Shown here one piece after another: positions 37,596 through 47,290 of a stretch of 56,532 nt of DNA (the first letter of the stretch is position 1; each line of letters begins with the position of its first letter). The translations under genes and the position numbers were made by a program. Location: assembly GCA_013696395.1 (NCBI GenBank), contig JACCYQ010000226.1, positions 1-56,532 on the forward strand. Direction: 5' to 3'. The notes beneath the pieces are model-generated. The model was not told the origin of the DNA. It searched no databases and saw only the letters and a list, made by a program, of their open reading frames with translations. Source of the DNA: Chitinophagaceae bacterium. Its GTDB lineage: Bacteria > Bacteroidota > Bacteroidia > Chitinophagales > Chitinophagaceae.

Positions 37596-40500
37596 ATGAG
37601 AAAATTAAAACTACTTCTTACAACAGTATTATTCTTATGTTGTCAACTGCTTTGGTCACAGACAAGATCTGTTACCGGCAAAGTTTCTGATGCAAATGGA
37701 TCACCTCTTTCAGGTGCATCTGTTATAGTTAAAGGATCTAATACAGGTACTGTTACAGATGCTCAAGGCAATTTTACAATAAATGCATCTACATCATCAA
37801 CGGCACTTATTATTTCTTCTCTGGGCTATAATACAATAGAAATACCTATTTCAGATTCCTTTATGGAAATTCCTCTGGCTTCTGCAGAAACCAGCAGCCT
37901 GGACGAAGTTATCCTGGTGGGTTATGGAACTAAAATAAAAAGGGACCTGACAGGTAATATTGCTCAAATTAAAGGTTCTGAGGTAGCCAATACGCCCGTA
38001 CCTAATTTAGCCCAGGCTATTCAGGGAAGAGCAGCTGGTGTATTTGTAGAAGCAAATAATGGTAAAGTAGGTGAAGGGGTTAAAGTCAGGATCAGAGGGG
38101 CTGGTTCCATCAGCGCATCCAATGATCCCTTATATGTTGTAGATGGAATTCCAATAAATACCGGTGGTTTATCCGGAAACGCATTAGCTGATATTAATTT
38201 TAATGATATTGAATCGTTTGATATTTTAAAAGATGCCTCAGCCGCAGCTATCTATGGTTCAAGGGCTGCCGGGGGTGTAGTGCTGATCACTACTAAAAAA
38301 GGAAAAGCAGGACGTACTAACCTGGCAGTCAATATGCAGTATGGAACTAATAAACCTACCGGCTACAGGGGATTTTTAGATGCCGAGCAATATGTAGACC
38401 TTTTGAGAGAGGCAGCCATTAACAGTGATATCATTGAAGGGGTAGATCCATTGGATCCTGCTCAGTATCCTGGATCATGGCTTCAGTTTGCAGAAAGACG
38501 CCTGGACCGGTATTCCGGCCATTCAGATTGGAGAACGCTGGAAACAAATACCAATTGGGAAAAATTGGCATTTAATGATGATGCAAGAACGAAAACAGTT
38601 GATGTTACTGCATCCGGAGGAAGTGATAAAACGCGTTTCTTCATTAGCGGAGGTCTTACCGACCAGGAAGGCATTTTGATATTGAATGATTTTCAGCGAA
38701 TTTCTAGTCGCTTTAACCTGGAACATGATGCGAGCGAAAGAATAAAGATCGGTTTTAATCTGGCTCTTGCACGGACAGTTGGAAACAGGAATAATCTGGA
38801 CAATGCTTTTCAAACTCCCATTCAATTAGTTGCATTGGCTCCTATAACACCTCCCCGTGATTTAAATGGTGTTTTATATGACAGGCCGGTTACCACTTAT
38901 TATAATGGTTTAATTGAACTGGAAAATTCTGTTTTCAAATCAACCACCATACGAAATATTGGAAATGTATTTCTTAATTATAAAATAATTAATAACCTGT
39001 TTTTCAAAACAGAGTTAGGTATTGATATACAGACACAGAATGATGAACTATTCAGGGGATCGAGAACGCTTACGGGTTTGTCAACCAATGGTTATGGAGA
39101 ATCCAGCTGGCTGCGGAATATAACAGTTAATACGAATAACTATTTCAATTATTCAACTGTAATTAAGGAAAAACATGATTTGGATGCGACGGTCGGGATG
39201 GCTTATCAAAAGTTTGATACAGATTTTACCAATGTTTTCGGCGAGGATTTTCCGGTTGATGCACTGCAAAAATTAGCAAGTGCGGGAAGAATTACAGGAG
39301 GCTCATCTACTTTAACGGAGTCTGCAATCGTATCCTATTTCGCAAGGGCAAACTATAAGTTTGATGACAAATACCTGCTTTCTCTTAGCGGAAGAATAGA
39401 CGGATCATCAAGATTTGGAAAGGAAAACAAATATGGATTTTTCCCCGCTATTTCCGCCGGTTGGATTATAAGTGAAGAAAATTTTCTGAACAATTCTACC
39501 TGGCTTAGTTTTTTAAAACTCAGAGGTAGCTATGGTATAACGGGAAATGATAATGGATTTGGTAATTTTTCTCAACTGGGGTTATACGGCGCTTCTAAAT
39601 ACAATAACCAATCCGGTCTTGTACCAACCCAGTTAGCTAACCCGGAATTAAAATGGGAAAAATCACAACAAGTTGATATTGGTATTGATTTCGGATTGTT
39701 CAATGACCGTCTTAGCGGGGAAATTGATTATTACGTAAGAACTACTGATGATCTTATTTACAATGTTCCCGTGCCAGGTACTTCCGGCTTTGGAACTCAA
39801 TTGGTGAATATCGGATCAATGGAAAACAAAGGATTCGAGTTTGTACTTAATGGAGGCATATTAAGAGGAAGAGACTTTACCTGGAATTCCAGTCTGAATG
39901 TTTCTAACAATAAAAACAAGATCACTAAATTAGATGGAGACCAGACTTCAATACCCGGTAACGATGGCCGTTTCCTGAATTCACTGATTGTTGGTGAACC
40001 CATTGGAATTTTTTTCGGACCAAAATTTGCGGGTGCCGATCCTTCCAATGGAGATGCATTGTATTTTGAACAAGATGATAAGACCACAACAAATGACTAT
40101 AATGATGCAGGAAACTTTATTGTAGGTGATCCTAATCCTGATTGGATTGCTGGTTTCAATAATACATTTTCTTATAAAGGAATTGAATTAAATGTATTGT
40201 TCCAGGGTGTTTTTGGCAACCAGATTATGAATGGTGCCGGTGGATTTATGTCTGCCAGCTTTGACTGGTTTGATAACCAGACAATTGACCAGCTTCGCCG
40301 CTGGCAACAACCCGGTGATATAACAGATGTACCGCAATTACGCCTGGGTTATGGTAATGGTATTAATGCATCAAGCAGGTATGTGGAGGATGGCAGTTAT
40401 GTTCGATTGAAGAATGTAACCTTAGCTTATAATATTCCACCAACACTTCTTAACAAAATCAGGCTTCGCACTGCCAAGGTATATATAACTGGTATCAACC

Positions 40501-40640
40501 TGGCCACATTCACTGATTATACGGGATGGGATCCGGAAGTTAACACAGATTACAGGGCAGGTAATCGCAATCAGGGATCTGATTTTTATGCCGCGCCCCA
40601 AATAAAGACGCTGACATTTGGCCTAAACCTTGGCTTTTAA
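37596..40640 (+). CDS. SusC/RagA-family TonB-dependent outer-membrane transporter
   Basis: 1014 residues. Signal peptide MRKLKLLLTTVLFLCCQLLWSQ, then a carboxypeptidase-regulatory-like domain (about 24-95, VTGKVSDANGSPLSGASVIVKG), the TonB-box area and plug (DEVILVGYGT, NVRIRGAGS-like VRIRGAGSI, VVDGIPI, DILKDASAAAIYGSRAAGGV), and a long barrel ending TLTFGLNLGF. It imports a ligand captured by the SusD lipoprotein encoded 18 bases downstream. No STN domain, so no anti-sigma signalling is expected. An upstream in-frame start at 37515 is rejected because it precedes the signal peptide. Ligand unknown; peptidase neighbours suggest peptides. Confidence 0.95.
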   Translation: MRKLKLLLTTVLFLCCQLLWSQTRSVTGKVSDANGSPLSGASVIVKGSNTGTVTDAQGNFTINASTSSTALIISSLGYNTIEIPISDSFMEIPLASAETSSLDEVILVGYGTKIKRDLTGNIAQIKGSEVANTPVPNLAQAIQGRAAGVFVEANNGKVGEGVKVRIRGAGSISASNDPLYVVDGIPINTGGLSGNALADINFNDIESFDILKDASAAAIYGSRAAGGVVLITTKKGKAGRTNLAVNMQYGTNKPTGYRGFLDAEQYVDLLREAAINSDIIEGVDPLDPAQYPGSWLQFAERRLDRYSGHSDWRTLETNTNWEKLAFNDDARTKTVDVTASGGSDKTRFFISGGLTDQEGILILNDFQRISSRFNLEHDASERIKIGFNLALARTVGNRNNLDNAFQTPIQLVALAPITPPRDLNGVLYDRPVTTYYNGLIELENSVFKSTTIRNIGNVFLNYKIINNLFFKTELGIDIQTQNDELFRGSRTLTGLSTNGYGESSWLRNITVNTNNYFNYSTVIKEKHDLDATVGMAYQKFDTDFTNVFGEDFPVDALQKLASAGRITGGSSTLTESAIVSYFARANYKFDDKYLLSLSGRIDGSSRFGKENKYGFFPAISAGWIISEENFLNNSTWLSFLKLRGSYGITGNDNGFGNFSQLGLYGASKYNNQSGLVPTQLANPELKWEKSQQVDIGIDFGLFNDRLSGEIDYYVRTTDDLIYNVPVPGTSGFGTQLVNIGSMENKGFEFVLNGGILRGRDFTWNSSLNVSNNKNKITKLDGDQTSIPGNDGRFLNSLIVGEPIGIFFGPKFAGADPSNGDALYFEQDDKTTTNDYNDAGNFIVGDPNPDWIAGFNNTFSYKGIELNVLFQGVFGNQIMNGAGGFMSASFDWFDNQTIDQLRRWQQPGDITDVPQLRLGYGNGINASSRYVEDGSYVRLKNVTLAYNIPPTLLNKIRLRTAKVYITGINLATFTDYTGWDPEVNTDYRAGNRNQGSDFYAAPQIKTLTFGLNLGF

Positions 40641-40658
40641 TCAAATAAAATAAAAAGC

Positions 40659-42005
40659 ATGAAACTTAATATATTCCTAATTATAATTTTTTCGGTAATT
40701 ATTGCTTCCTGCGATAAAAAACTGGACCTTCTTCCGAGACAAAGCGTTGCAGAAGAAGTGGCATTAAATTCAGATGCAAATATCAAAAAAGTTCTTAATG
40801 GCGCCTATGATGCAGTAAGCGTGGGTTCCGTTTATGGTGGCAATATTCTGCTTTATTCAGAATTACTGGCGGCAAATGATGAAATCAGGTGGGAAGGTAC
40901 CTTCAATCAGCCGCGTGAAATATGGCTGAAATCAATGATCACTACCAATAGTTTTGTCAGAGATACCTGGTTGGCTGCATATGATGTAATTAATATTGCC
41001 AATAATATTATCAGTGCTGTTGATATTGTAAATGCAGCAGATCAAAACCGGGTAAAAGGCGAGGCCTTATTCTTGCGGGGATCAATGTATTTTGAATTAG
41101 TTAAACTATATGCTAAACCATACAGTGCAGGAAACGTTAGTTCAAATGATGGAATTCCTTTGGTTTTAACGCCTACAAGAGGCATTGATGAATCATCTTA
41201 TGTTCCCCGTAGTTCAGTGGAACAAACATATGCTCAGATACTCTCCGATCTTACAGAAGCAGAAAATCTTTTACCAAACACCAATACTGTTTATGCTGAT
41301 AAAGCAGTAGCCGCTGGCATACTGTCAAGAGTTTATCTGCAAATGGAAAGATTTGCGGAGGCAAGGGATGCTGCTGACAGGGCAATTACCATTGCAACAG
41401 CTGCAGGCAAAAGTCTGACTGCTACCTATGCCGCAGCATTTAACAATGCAAGTAATTCTTCAGAAGATCTTTTTGCTATGCAGGTTTCTGCGCAGGATGG
41501 AGCTAATAATATGCATTTATACTGGTCCATTCCAACTTTTGGTGGTCGCGATGGTGATGTATCCATTGGCGCAAGTCATACTGCTCTTTATAGTGCAGGC
41601 GATGAGCGGCTGGCTATGTTTTATACAGGTTCCGGGGCAACCCGTAGTGGAAAATGGAAATTGCAGTATAGTAAATTACCCATTCTTCGTTTAGCTGAAT
41701 TGTACCTTACCAGGGCCGAAGCTAATTTCCGGGAAGGCACTTCAGTTGGTGCTACTCCTTTGCAGGATGTAAATCGGATCAGGCAAAGGGCAGGCGTTGC
41801 TCCACTAGGTGCCGTAACACTTGCGGATATATTATTAGAAAGGAAACTTGAACTGGCTCATGAAGGCCAGGCGGTGCACGATTTGAAAAGACTAAGATTA
41901 AGCGCAGATGGTTTTGCCTTTGATGCTAATGAAATGGTATTACCTATTCCCCAGAGGGAAATTGATGCTTCCCGAAATACCATAACACAAAATGATGGAT
42001 ATTAA
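40659..42005 (+). CDS. SusD/RagB-family surface lipoprotein
   Basis: 448 residues. MKLNIFLIIIFSVIIASC is a lipoprotein signal with Cys at 18; the mature part begins DKKLDLLPRQSVAEE and has TPR-like helices (KGEALFLRGSMYFELVKLYA, ILSRVYLQMERFAEA) and the closing pattern ILLERKLELAHEGQAVHDLKRL and PIPQREIDAS found in all SusD proteins. It is somewhat shorter than the usual 480-600 residues. It forms the lid of the SusC transporter upstream. A 17-pair hairpin follows its stop codon. Confidence 0.95.
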   Translation: MKLNIFLIIIFSVIIASCDKKLDLLPRQSVAEEVALNSDANIKKVLNGAYDAVSVGSVYGGNILLYSELLAANDEIRWEGTFNQPREIWLKSMITTNSFVRDTWLAAYDVINIANNIISAVDIVNAADQNRVKGEALFLRGSMYFELVKLYAKPYSAGNVSSNDGIPLVLTPTRGIDESSYVPRSSVEQTYAQILSDLTEAENLLPNTNTVYADKAVAAGILSRVYLQMERFAEARDAADRAITIATAAGKSLTATYAAAFNNASNSSEDLFAMQVSAQDGANNMHLYWSIPTFGGRDGDVSIGASHTALYSAGDERLAMFYTGSGATRSGKWKLQYSKLPILRLAELYLTRAEANFREGTSVGATPLQDVNRIRQRAGVAPLGAVTLADILLERKLELAHEGQAVHDLKRLRLSADGFAFDANEMVLPIPQREIDASRNTITQNDGY

Positions 42006-42021
42006 TTAATAGTGATTGCAA

Positions 42022-42090
42022 AAAGAAAAGGTGAAAAGTAAATAAACCGGCATTGATGTTGAACCCGGTGTAGCTTTTCACCTTTTCTTT
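42022..42090 (+). terminator. Large hairpin between susD and the M14 peptidase gene
   Basis: A 17-base perfect inverted repeat (42022-42038 with 42074-42090) encloses a 35-base loop that itself holds an ACCGG/CCGGT stem. The following T-run is short and interrupted (CTTTATATT), so it may be a partial terminator or a 3'-end stabiliser of the susCD message, leaving the downstream gene expressed at a lower level. Confidence 0.6.
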
Positions 42091-42114
42091 ATATTACACC
42101 ATAAAAAAAAATAC

Positions 42115-44646
42115 ATGTTAAAAAATTCATTGCTTTTATCTTTTTTCTCTTTATTTTTTTTATTGGCGAAATCCCAGCTTAAATCACCCGAAGAATATTT
42201 AGGTTATAAGATCGGCACCCGGTATACTCCTCATTGGAAGTTGGTAAGTTATTTTCACCATGTTGCAGAGTCTGTTCCTTCTATGGTTAAAATGCAGCAG
42301 TATGGTGAAACCAATGAACACCGTCCATTATATCTCGCATTTATCTCTGCAGCTGAGAATATCAGTAACATGGAAAACATCCGACAGAATAATATGCGCC
42401 TGGCCAATTTGTCAATGGATAAAGCAGCACCCACTGAATCTGCGCCTGCTATTGTCTGGCTCAGTTATAATGTGCATGGTAATGAAACTTCCTCTTCAGA
42501 AGCTGCCTTACTCACCTTATACGAATTGGTTGATCCAAAAAACACGCAAACAAAAGAATGGATGAAAAATACATTGATCATTATGGATCCATGTGTAAAT
42601 CCTGATGGAAGAGACCGGTATGTTAATTGGTTTAATTCAGTAGTAGGTACTCAATATAATCCACGTATTGACGCTCGTGAACACCGGGAACCCTGGCCTG
42701 GTGGCAGAACTAACCATTATAACTTTGATCTTAATCGCGACTGGGCATGGCAAACGCAGATTGAAAGCCAGCAACGGATGAAACAATATAATCAATGGAT
42801 GCCGCAGGTGCATGTTGATTTTCATGAACAAGGCATCAATAACCCTTATTATTTTGCTCCGGCTGCAGAACCCTATCACGAAGTGATCACCAAATGGCAA
42901 AGAGATTTCCAGGTAACCATCGGAAAAAATCATGCAAAATATTTTGATAAAGAAGGCTGGTTGTATTTTACCCGCGAAAGATTTGATTTGTTTTATCCAT
43001 CTTACGGCGATACCTACCCGGTTTATAATGGTGCCATTGGTATGACTTATGAACAAGCGGGTGGTGGAGCGGCTGGTTTAGGCGTACTCACGGCGGAAGA
43101 AGATACACTTACCTTGTATGACAGGGCCATCCATCATTTTACAACATCCATCAGTACCATTGAGATTTCTTCAAAAAATGCAACTTCACTGGTAAAGGAA
43201 TTCAGGAAATATTTTAATGATGCAGTCGGTGGTTCTATCGGAGAATACAAATCATATATTATTAAAAACAAACCGGAAGATGCTGAAAGAATACAATCTC
43301 TTATTTCTTTGTTAGATAAGAACGGCATCAGGTATGGCAGTGGAAAGGGTAGTGGTAAAGGGTTTGATTATCACGCAGGGAAAGAGGCAAATTTTTCTTT
43401 AGCGGATGGTGATCTTGTAATACCTGCAGCACAACCCAGGGCGGCAATGGTAAAAGTTTTATTTGAGCCGGATCCGAAATTAGCTGATTCAGCAACTTAT
43501 GATATTACTGCATGGGCGCTGCCTTATGCATATGGATTAACAGCGTATGCCAGTAAACTAAATTTAAGTGGTGGTGGCGGTGCGGCAATACCTGCTTTTA
43601 TTCCAAATACCAATGCGGATGCATATGGTTACGTAATTCGCTGGCAGGGTGTTTCATCCGCAAAAACTGTTGGACAATTATTGAATAAAGGCATAAAACT
43701 TCGTTTTGCTGAAATGCCTTTTGAAGTAAATGGTCAGTCATTTCCACGTGGTTCTGTAATTATATTAAAAAGTGGGAACGAACAATTTGGAAATACCCTA
43801 TGGCAGCACGTGAGTAAGATCGCCAATGAAAATATGATCACCATGAATGCGGTTCAAACCGGTATGGTTGATAAAGGTTACGACTTTGGAAGTTCACGTG
43901 TACGGTCTATGAAGGCGGTTAAGGTTGCGATGCTAACCGGAGAAGGTGTTTTTTCAAATGCTGCCGGTGAAGTCTGGCATTTTTTTGAAAAAGAATTGCA
44001 ATATCCAATCACATTGATCAATGCGGTTGATGTTAGCAGGGCTGACTGGAATAATATTGATGTACTGATCATGCCCGCAGGCAACTATCGTTTTTTAAGT
44101 GATAAAGCAGTCGCTGATCGTTTTCATCAATGGATTAATGGTGGTGGTCGTGTAGTGGCAATGGAAAATGCGGTAGCGCAATTAGCCAAACAGGATTGGA
44201 GCTCTATAGAAGAGAAAAAACAAGTGGATACATCTAAGGAAAAGGATACCAATAAAGATCCTTATGAATCATTGAAATCTTATGAAGACAGGGAAAAAGA
44301 TGCGATCCCGGCAACTACACCCGGTGCAATTTTAAGAGTGGATGTAGATAATTCTCACCCTTTGATGTATGGTTATCCTGCTCATTATTATACATTGAAA
44401 ATGGATGATAATATATATAGCTTTATTAAAGACGGCTGGAATGCTGGCGTGATAAAACAAGACAGCCAGGTAGCAGGTTTTGTGGGTCATGAATTAAAAA
44501 AGAACCTGAAAGACGGTTTGGTATTTGGTGTACAGGATGTTGGTCGCGGTTCGGTTACCTATCTTACGGATAATGTATTGTTCCGTAATTTTTGGGAAAA
44601 TGGAAAACTAATGTTCTGTAATGCGGTATTTATGGTAGGAGAATAA
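42115..44646 (+). CDS. Secreted M14-family metallocarboxypeptidase with C-terminal GATase1-like domain
   Basis: 843 residues with a signal peptide (about 1-20, FFLLAKSQ). The M14 zinc site is H121 and E124 (NVHGNETSSSEA) and H236 (VDFHEQG); NPDGRDRYVN and NFDLNRDW are substrate-pocket motifs. The last 230 or so residues look like a class I glutamine-amidotransferase-like fold (VKVAMLTGEGVFSNAAGEVWHF, DVLIMPAGNY, GGGRVVAMENA) with no obvious Cys nucleophile, so probably a binding domain. It follows susD in the same direction behind a large hairpin and likely trims peptides at the surface or in the periplasm. A terminator follows. Confidence 0.9.
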   Translation: MLKNSLLLSFFSLFFLLAKSQLKSPEEYLGYKIGTRYTPHWKLVSYFHHVAESVPSMVKMQQYGETNEHRPLYLAFISAAENISNMENIRQNNMRLANLSMDKAAPTESAPAIVWLSYNVHGNETSSSEAALLTLYELVDPKNTQTKEWMKNTLIIMDPCVNPDGRDRYVNWFNSVVGTQYNPRIDAREHREPWPGGRTNHYNFDLNRDWAWQTQIESQQRMKQYNQWMPQVHVDFHEQGINNPYYFAPAAEPYHEVITKWQRDFQVTIGKNHAKYFDKEGWLYFTRERFDLFYPSYGDTYPVYNGAIGMTYEQAGGGAAGLGVLTAEEDTLTLYDRAIHHFTTSISTIEISSKNATSLVKEFRKYFNDAVGGSIGEYKSYIIKNKPEDAERIQSLISLLDKNGIRYGSGKGSGKGFDYHAGKEANFSLADGDLVIPAAQPRAAMVKVLFEPDPKLADSATYDITAWALPYAYGLTAYASKLNLSGGGGAAIPAFIPNTNADAYGYVIRWQGVSSAKTVGQLLNKGIKLRFAEMPFEVNGQSFPRGSVIILKSGNEQFGNTLWQHVSKIANENMITMNAVQTGMVDKGYDFGSSRVRSMKAVKVAMLTGEGVFSNAAGEVWHFFEKELQYPITLINAVDVSRADWNNIDVLIMPAGNYRFLSDKAVADRFHQWINGGGRVVAMENAVAQLAKQDWSSIEEKKQVDTSKEKDTNKDPYESLKSYEDREKDAIPATTPGAILRVDVDNSHPLMYGYPAHYYTLKMDDNIYSFIKDGWNAGVIKQDSQVAGFVGHELKKNLKDGLVFGVQDVGRGSVTYLTDNVLFRNFWENGKLMFCNAVFMVGE

Positions 44647-44664
44647 TTTGTTTTGAAACAATAA

Positions 44665-44701
44665 AAAATGCCGGTTTGCAAATTAGCAACCGGCTTTTTT
44701 A
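44665..44701 (+). terminator. Intrinsic terminator of the M14 peptidase gene
   Basis: GCCGGTTTGC pairs with GCAACCGGC (one bulged base) and is followed by six T, about 20 bases after the stop codon. Confidence 0.82.
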
Positions 44702-44823
44702 TTTCGATTTTAATTTGATGAAAGAAAGAATGTAAAATGTGTAAATGAAAAATTCAAAATCTCTAATTCAGTTTTACTAACCATTCATATTTTTCAAGCA
44801 TAAAATTTTTAATTTTTAACTTT

Positions 44824-46854
44824 TTAATGTTGATTTTTTTCGTCTTTATAAATATAAATTTCAATCTTACCATCTTTCGTTACAGCACCACGATACATCC
44901 CTTCTGTATTAAATGGCATGGACATATTACCGTTTTTATCCAAAGCGATCATTCCTCCATCGCCACCAAGTTTACCAATTTTTGCAATAACAGCGTTTGC
45001 TGCCGAGTCAACAGATAATCCTTTGTATTCTATCATGGCAGATACATCGTAAGCTGCAACACTGCGAATATAAAATTCACCCCAACCAGTACACGAAACG
45101 GCAACGGTATGATTATTTGCATAGGTGCCTGCTCCAATAACAGGTGCATCACCAACACGTCCATATTTCTTATTAGTCATACCACCGGTGCTTGTACCTG
45201 CAGCCAGGTTGCCATTTTTGTCAAGAGCAACTGCACCCACGGTCCCAAATTTATTGTAGATGTTTTGTATACCCCATTTTGTATTTTGATTTTCATGTTC
45301 ATTTTTGATGCGGAAGCTTTGATCCAGTTTTGCATTTTCTTTATCTTCTTTAATGGCTTGTTGTAATGCATCCCAGCGATGTTTTGTCCAGAAATACTTC
45401 GGGTCAACGATTTTCAGCCCCGCTTCCTTTGCAAATTTTTCCGCACCCTTTCCTGTCATCATTACATGTTCGGAACGTTGCATAACAGCGATTGCCGCGC
45501 TGATCGGGTTTCTAATATTACTTACACCTGCCACTGAACCCGCAGCCAGTGTTTTTCCATCCATCACAGAAGCATCCAGTTCATTGCGACCATCATTGGT
45601 GAAAACGGCTCCTTTACCTGCATTAAAAAGCGGGTTATCTTCCATGGTATGTATGGCGAGTTCAATAGCTTCTATACTTGAATTGCCATTTTGTAATGCT
45701 TCATAACCCGTTTCCAGTGCTTTTCTTAGAGCGGCTATATAAGCTGCTTCCATTTCAAGTGTTATGTTTTTTTTCAGGATGGTTCCCGCACCGCCATGGA
45801 TCACCATTACATAATCTCCTTTAGCACTGGCATCTTCTTTTTTATACAAGGTTCCATTATCTACAAACCACCAATACCATTTGCCACCACGTGCTGATGT
45901 ACTATCAAAATCTGACACGCTGAAACTTCCATTTGGGTTCGCACCTAATTCGTAAACTTTCAAAGCTTTTTCTTTATTGATCCAGTTTAAAGGTTGACCT
46001 GCAGAAACATTTTCGGGTTTACCACCAGACATAGTAGTTATAAAATATGCTTTGTTTTCTCCCAACACAATAGCTTTTCCATTTTCGTCTATGCAAACTG
46101 CAGTTCTCTCATCAGGCGCAATGCCAAAAGGAGTTATGTTCCAGTCTTTTATTGCACGTGCCAAAAAACTTACATGTCTTCCTTCTCTTTGTCGGGCAAC
46201 ATAATGTTGGTCTGTCAGTACATTCGATAAAAAAGGCGCTTTCAGCAGGTCATTGTTATACAAGGTTGAATTTTCGTGATAAGGATTGGCCAATGCCTGT
46301 TTAGATGTTACACTTCCATTTTCACCACTGTAATATAGTCCGCTTAGTATAGCGCAGCCGGCACTGGTGCCACCAACCGGGATCTTTTTTTCATTCAATA
46401 AATAATTGATGGCATCGGCTGTTTTGGTGCCTCGCCAAAAACGCATATATCTTGATTGATCTCCACCTCCTATAAATAGCATTTCAGCATTACGAATGAT
46501 ATTTGCCACAGTATCATTATCAGCCAGTTCTTTTGAAGTGATGTTGAGCGTTTCAACGGAATTTACGCCTCCTAAAGAGTAAAGGGCTTCATTGTATGCA
46601 TCAGTTCCGGATGCCGTGATCACAACGACATCGCCTCCACCACTGCGTTCTATCATCCATTCAAAGGCTGGCTTTACACTTCCGCCACCACCAACCAATA
46701 CAATTCCAGATTTGGTTTTTGTGCTGATATCTTTTACATCACCTAACAAGCCTAACGAAGCCGCAGAACTGTTCTTTTGTTGTGAAAGAACAGGATGGCC
46801 ATATAAAAACACCATCAGCAGCAGAACAGCGTAAAATATTTTTTTCATAATCAA
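44824..46854 (-). CDS. Secreted cyanophycinase-isoaspartyl peptidase fusion
   Basis: 676 residues. Signal peptide about 1-25 (GHPVLSQ). Residues 50-335 are an S51-type cyanophycinase: nucleophile S164 in GGTSAG (161-166), IGGGDQ (128-133) and TDQHYVARQREGR (215-226) as in CphB relatives. Residues 348-672 are a plant-type Ntn-hydrolase isoaspartyl peptidase/asparaginase: IHGGAG (352-357), NAGKGAVF (411-418), the autocleavage site before T538 (FGTVGAVALD) and GTSTGG (553-558). Cyanophycinase releases beta-Asp-Arg dipeptides from cyanophycin, and the second enzyme can cut those into Asp and Arg, so one secreted chain could do the whole pathway. Substrate is inferred. An ATG two codons in (MKKIFY) is an equally good start. 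Confidence 0.9.
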   Translation of the reverse strand: MIMKKIFYAVLLLMVFLYGHPVLSQQKNSSAASLGLLGDVKDISTKTKSGIVLVGGGGSVKPAFEWMIERSGGGDVVVITASGTDAYNEALYSLGGVNSVETLNITSKELADNDTVANIIRNAEMLFIGGGDQSRYMRFWRGTKTADAINYLLNEKKIPVGGTSAGCAILSGLYYSGENGSVTSKQALANPYHENSTLYNNDLLKAPFLSNVLTDQHYVARQREGRHVSFLARAIKDWNITPFGIAPDERTAVCIDENGKAIVLGENKAYFITTMSGGKPENVSAGQPLNWINKEKALKVYELGANPNGSFSVSDFDSTSARGGKWYWWFVDNGTLYKKEDASAKGDYVMVIHGGAGTILKKNITLEMEAAYIAALRKALETGYEALQNGNSSIEAIELAIHTMEDNPLFNAGKGAVFTNDGRNELDASVMDGKTLAAGSVAGVSNIRNPISAAIAVMQRSEHVMMTGKGAEKFAKEAGLKIVDPKYFWTKHRWDALQQAIKEDKENAKLDQSFRIKNEHENQNTKWGIQNIYNKFGTVGAVALDKNGNLAAGTSTGGMTNKKYGRVGDAPVIGAGTYANNHTVAVSCTGWGEFYIRSVAAYDVSAMIEYKGLSVDSAANAVIAKIGKLGGDGGMIALDKNGNMSMPFNTEGMYRGAVTKDGKIEIYIYKDEKNQH

Positions 46855-47290
46855 ATTATTGTAGTCAGAAGGGTTTAGTTTGTATTTCCAATGCGCTGAA
46901 AGATAGAATTATTTTTTGTGCCGCTAAACTAGCTTCAAGAAACATTGTGCAAAATTTTTTTTGAAAAAATTCAAAGTACATTTTAACCGGGTTCGGTATT
47001 TTCCTGGCCAGTCAAATTCATTATTATTTTAAATTGATAAAGTCTTAAAAATGCTTTCTGTTTAAATAAAATGAAATTGCCCTTTCTTCTTCCTTAAAAG
47101 AAAGAAAATATTTACAGGCAGGGTAAACCAATAGTGAATCTTTAAGGTTATCAAACAAATTCAATTTATTTTCGCCTTTAATATCCAGATACTAAGCTTC
47201 GCAATTAATAAATAAGTACTCATTTGCTGAAATTATTATAATAAGCAAAAGTTTTCCGGATTGGACTATTTTACAGCCGAATTATTGAAT
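46855..47290. other. Intergenic region before the mla operon
   Basis: About 435 bases between the divergent fusion peptidase and mlaE genes. AT-rich, with no open frame of note, no tRNA and only weak hairpins (for example a CCTTTC/GAAAG pairing near 47100). It presumably carries both promoters, but no clean TAnnTTTG box was found. Confidence 0.5.

Noticed and set aside
45177-45407. Shadow frames on both strands within the cyanophycinase fusion.
   Set aside because: They lie wholly inside a long gene with clear domain motifs and have no features of their own.
46855-47290. Small RNA or riboswitch ahead of the mla operon.
   Set aside because: No strong stem, no terminator-like structure and no known aptamer motif were seen in this gap.
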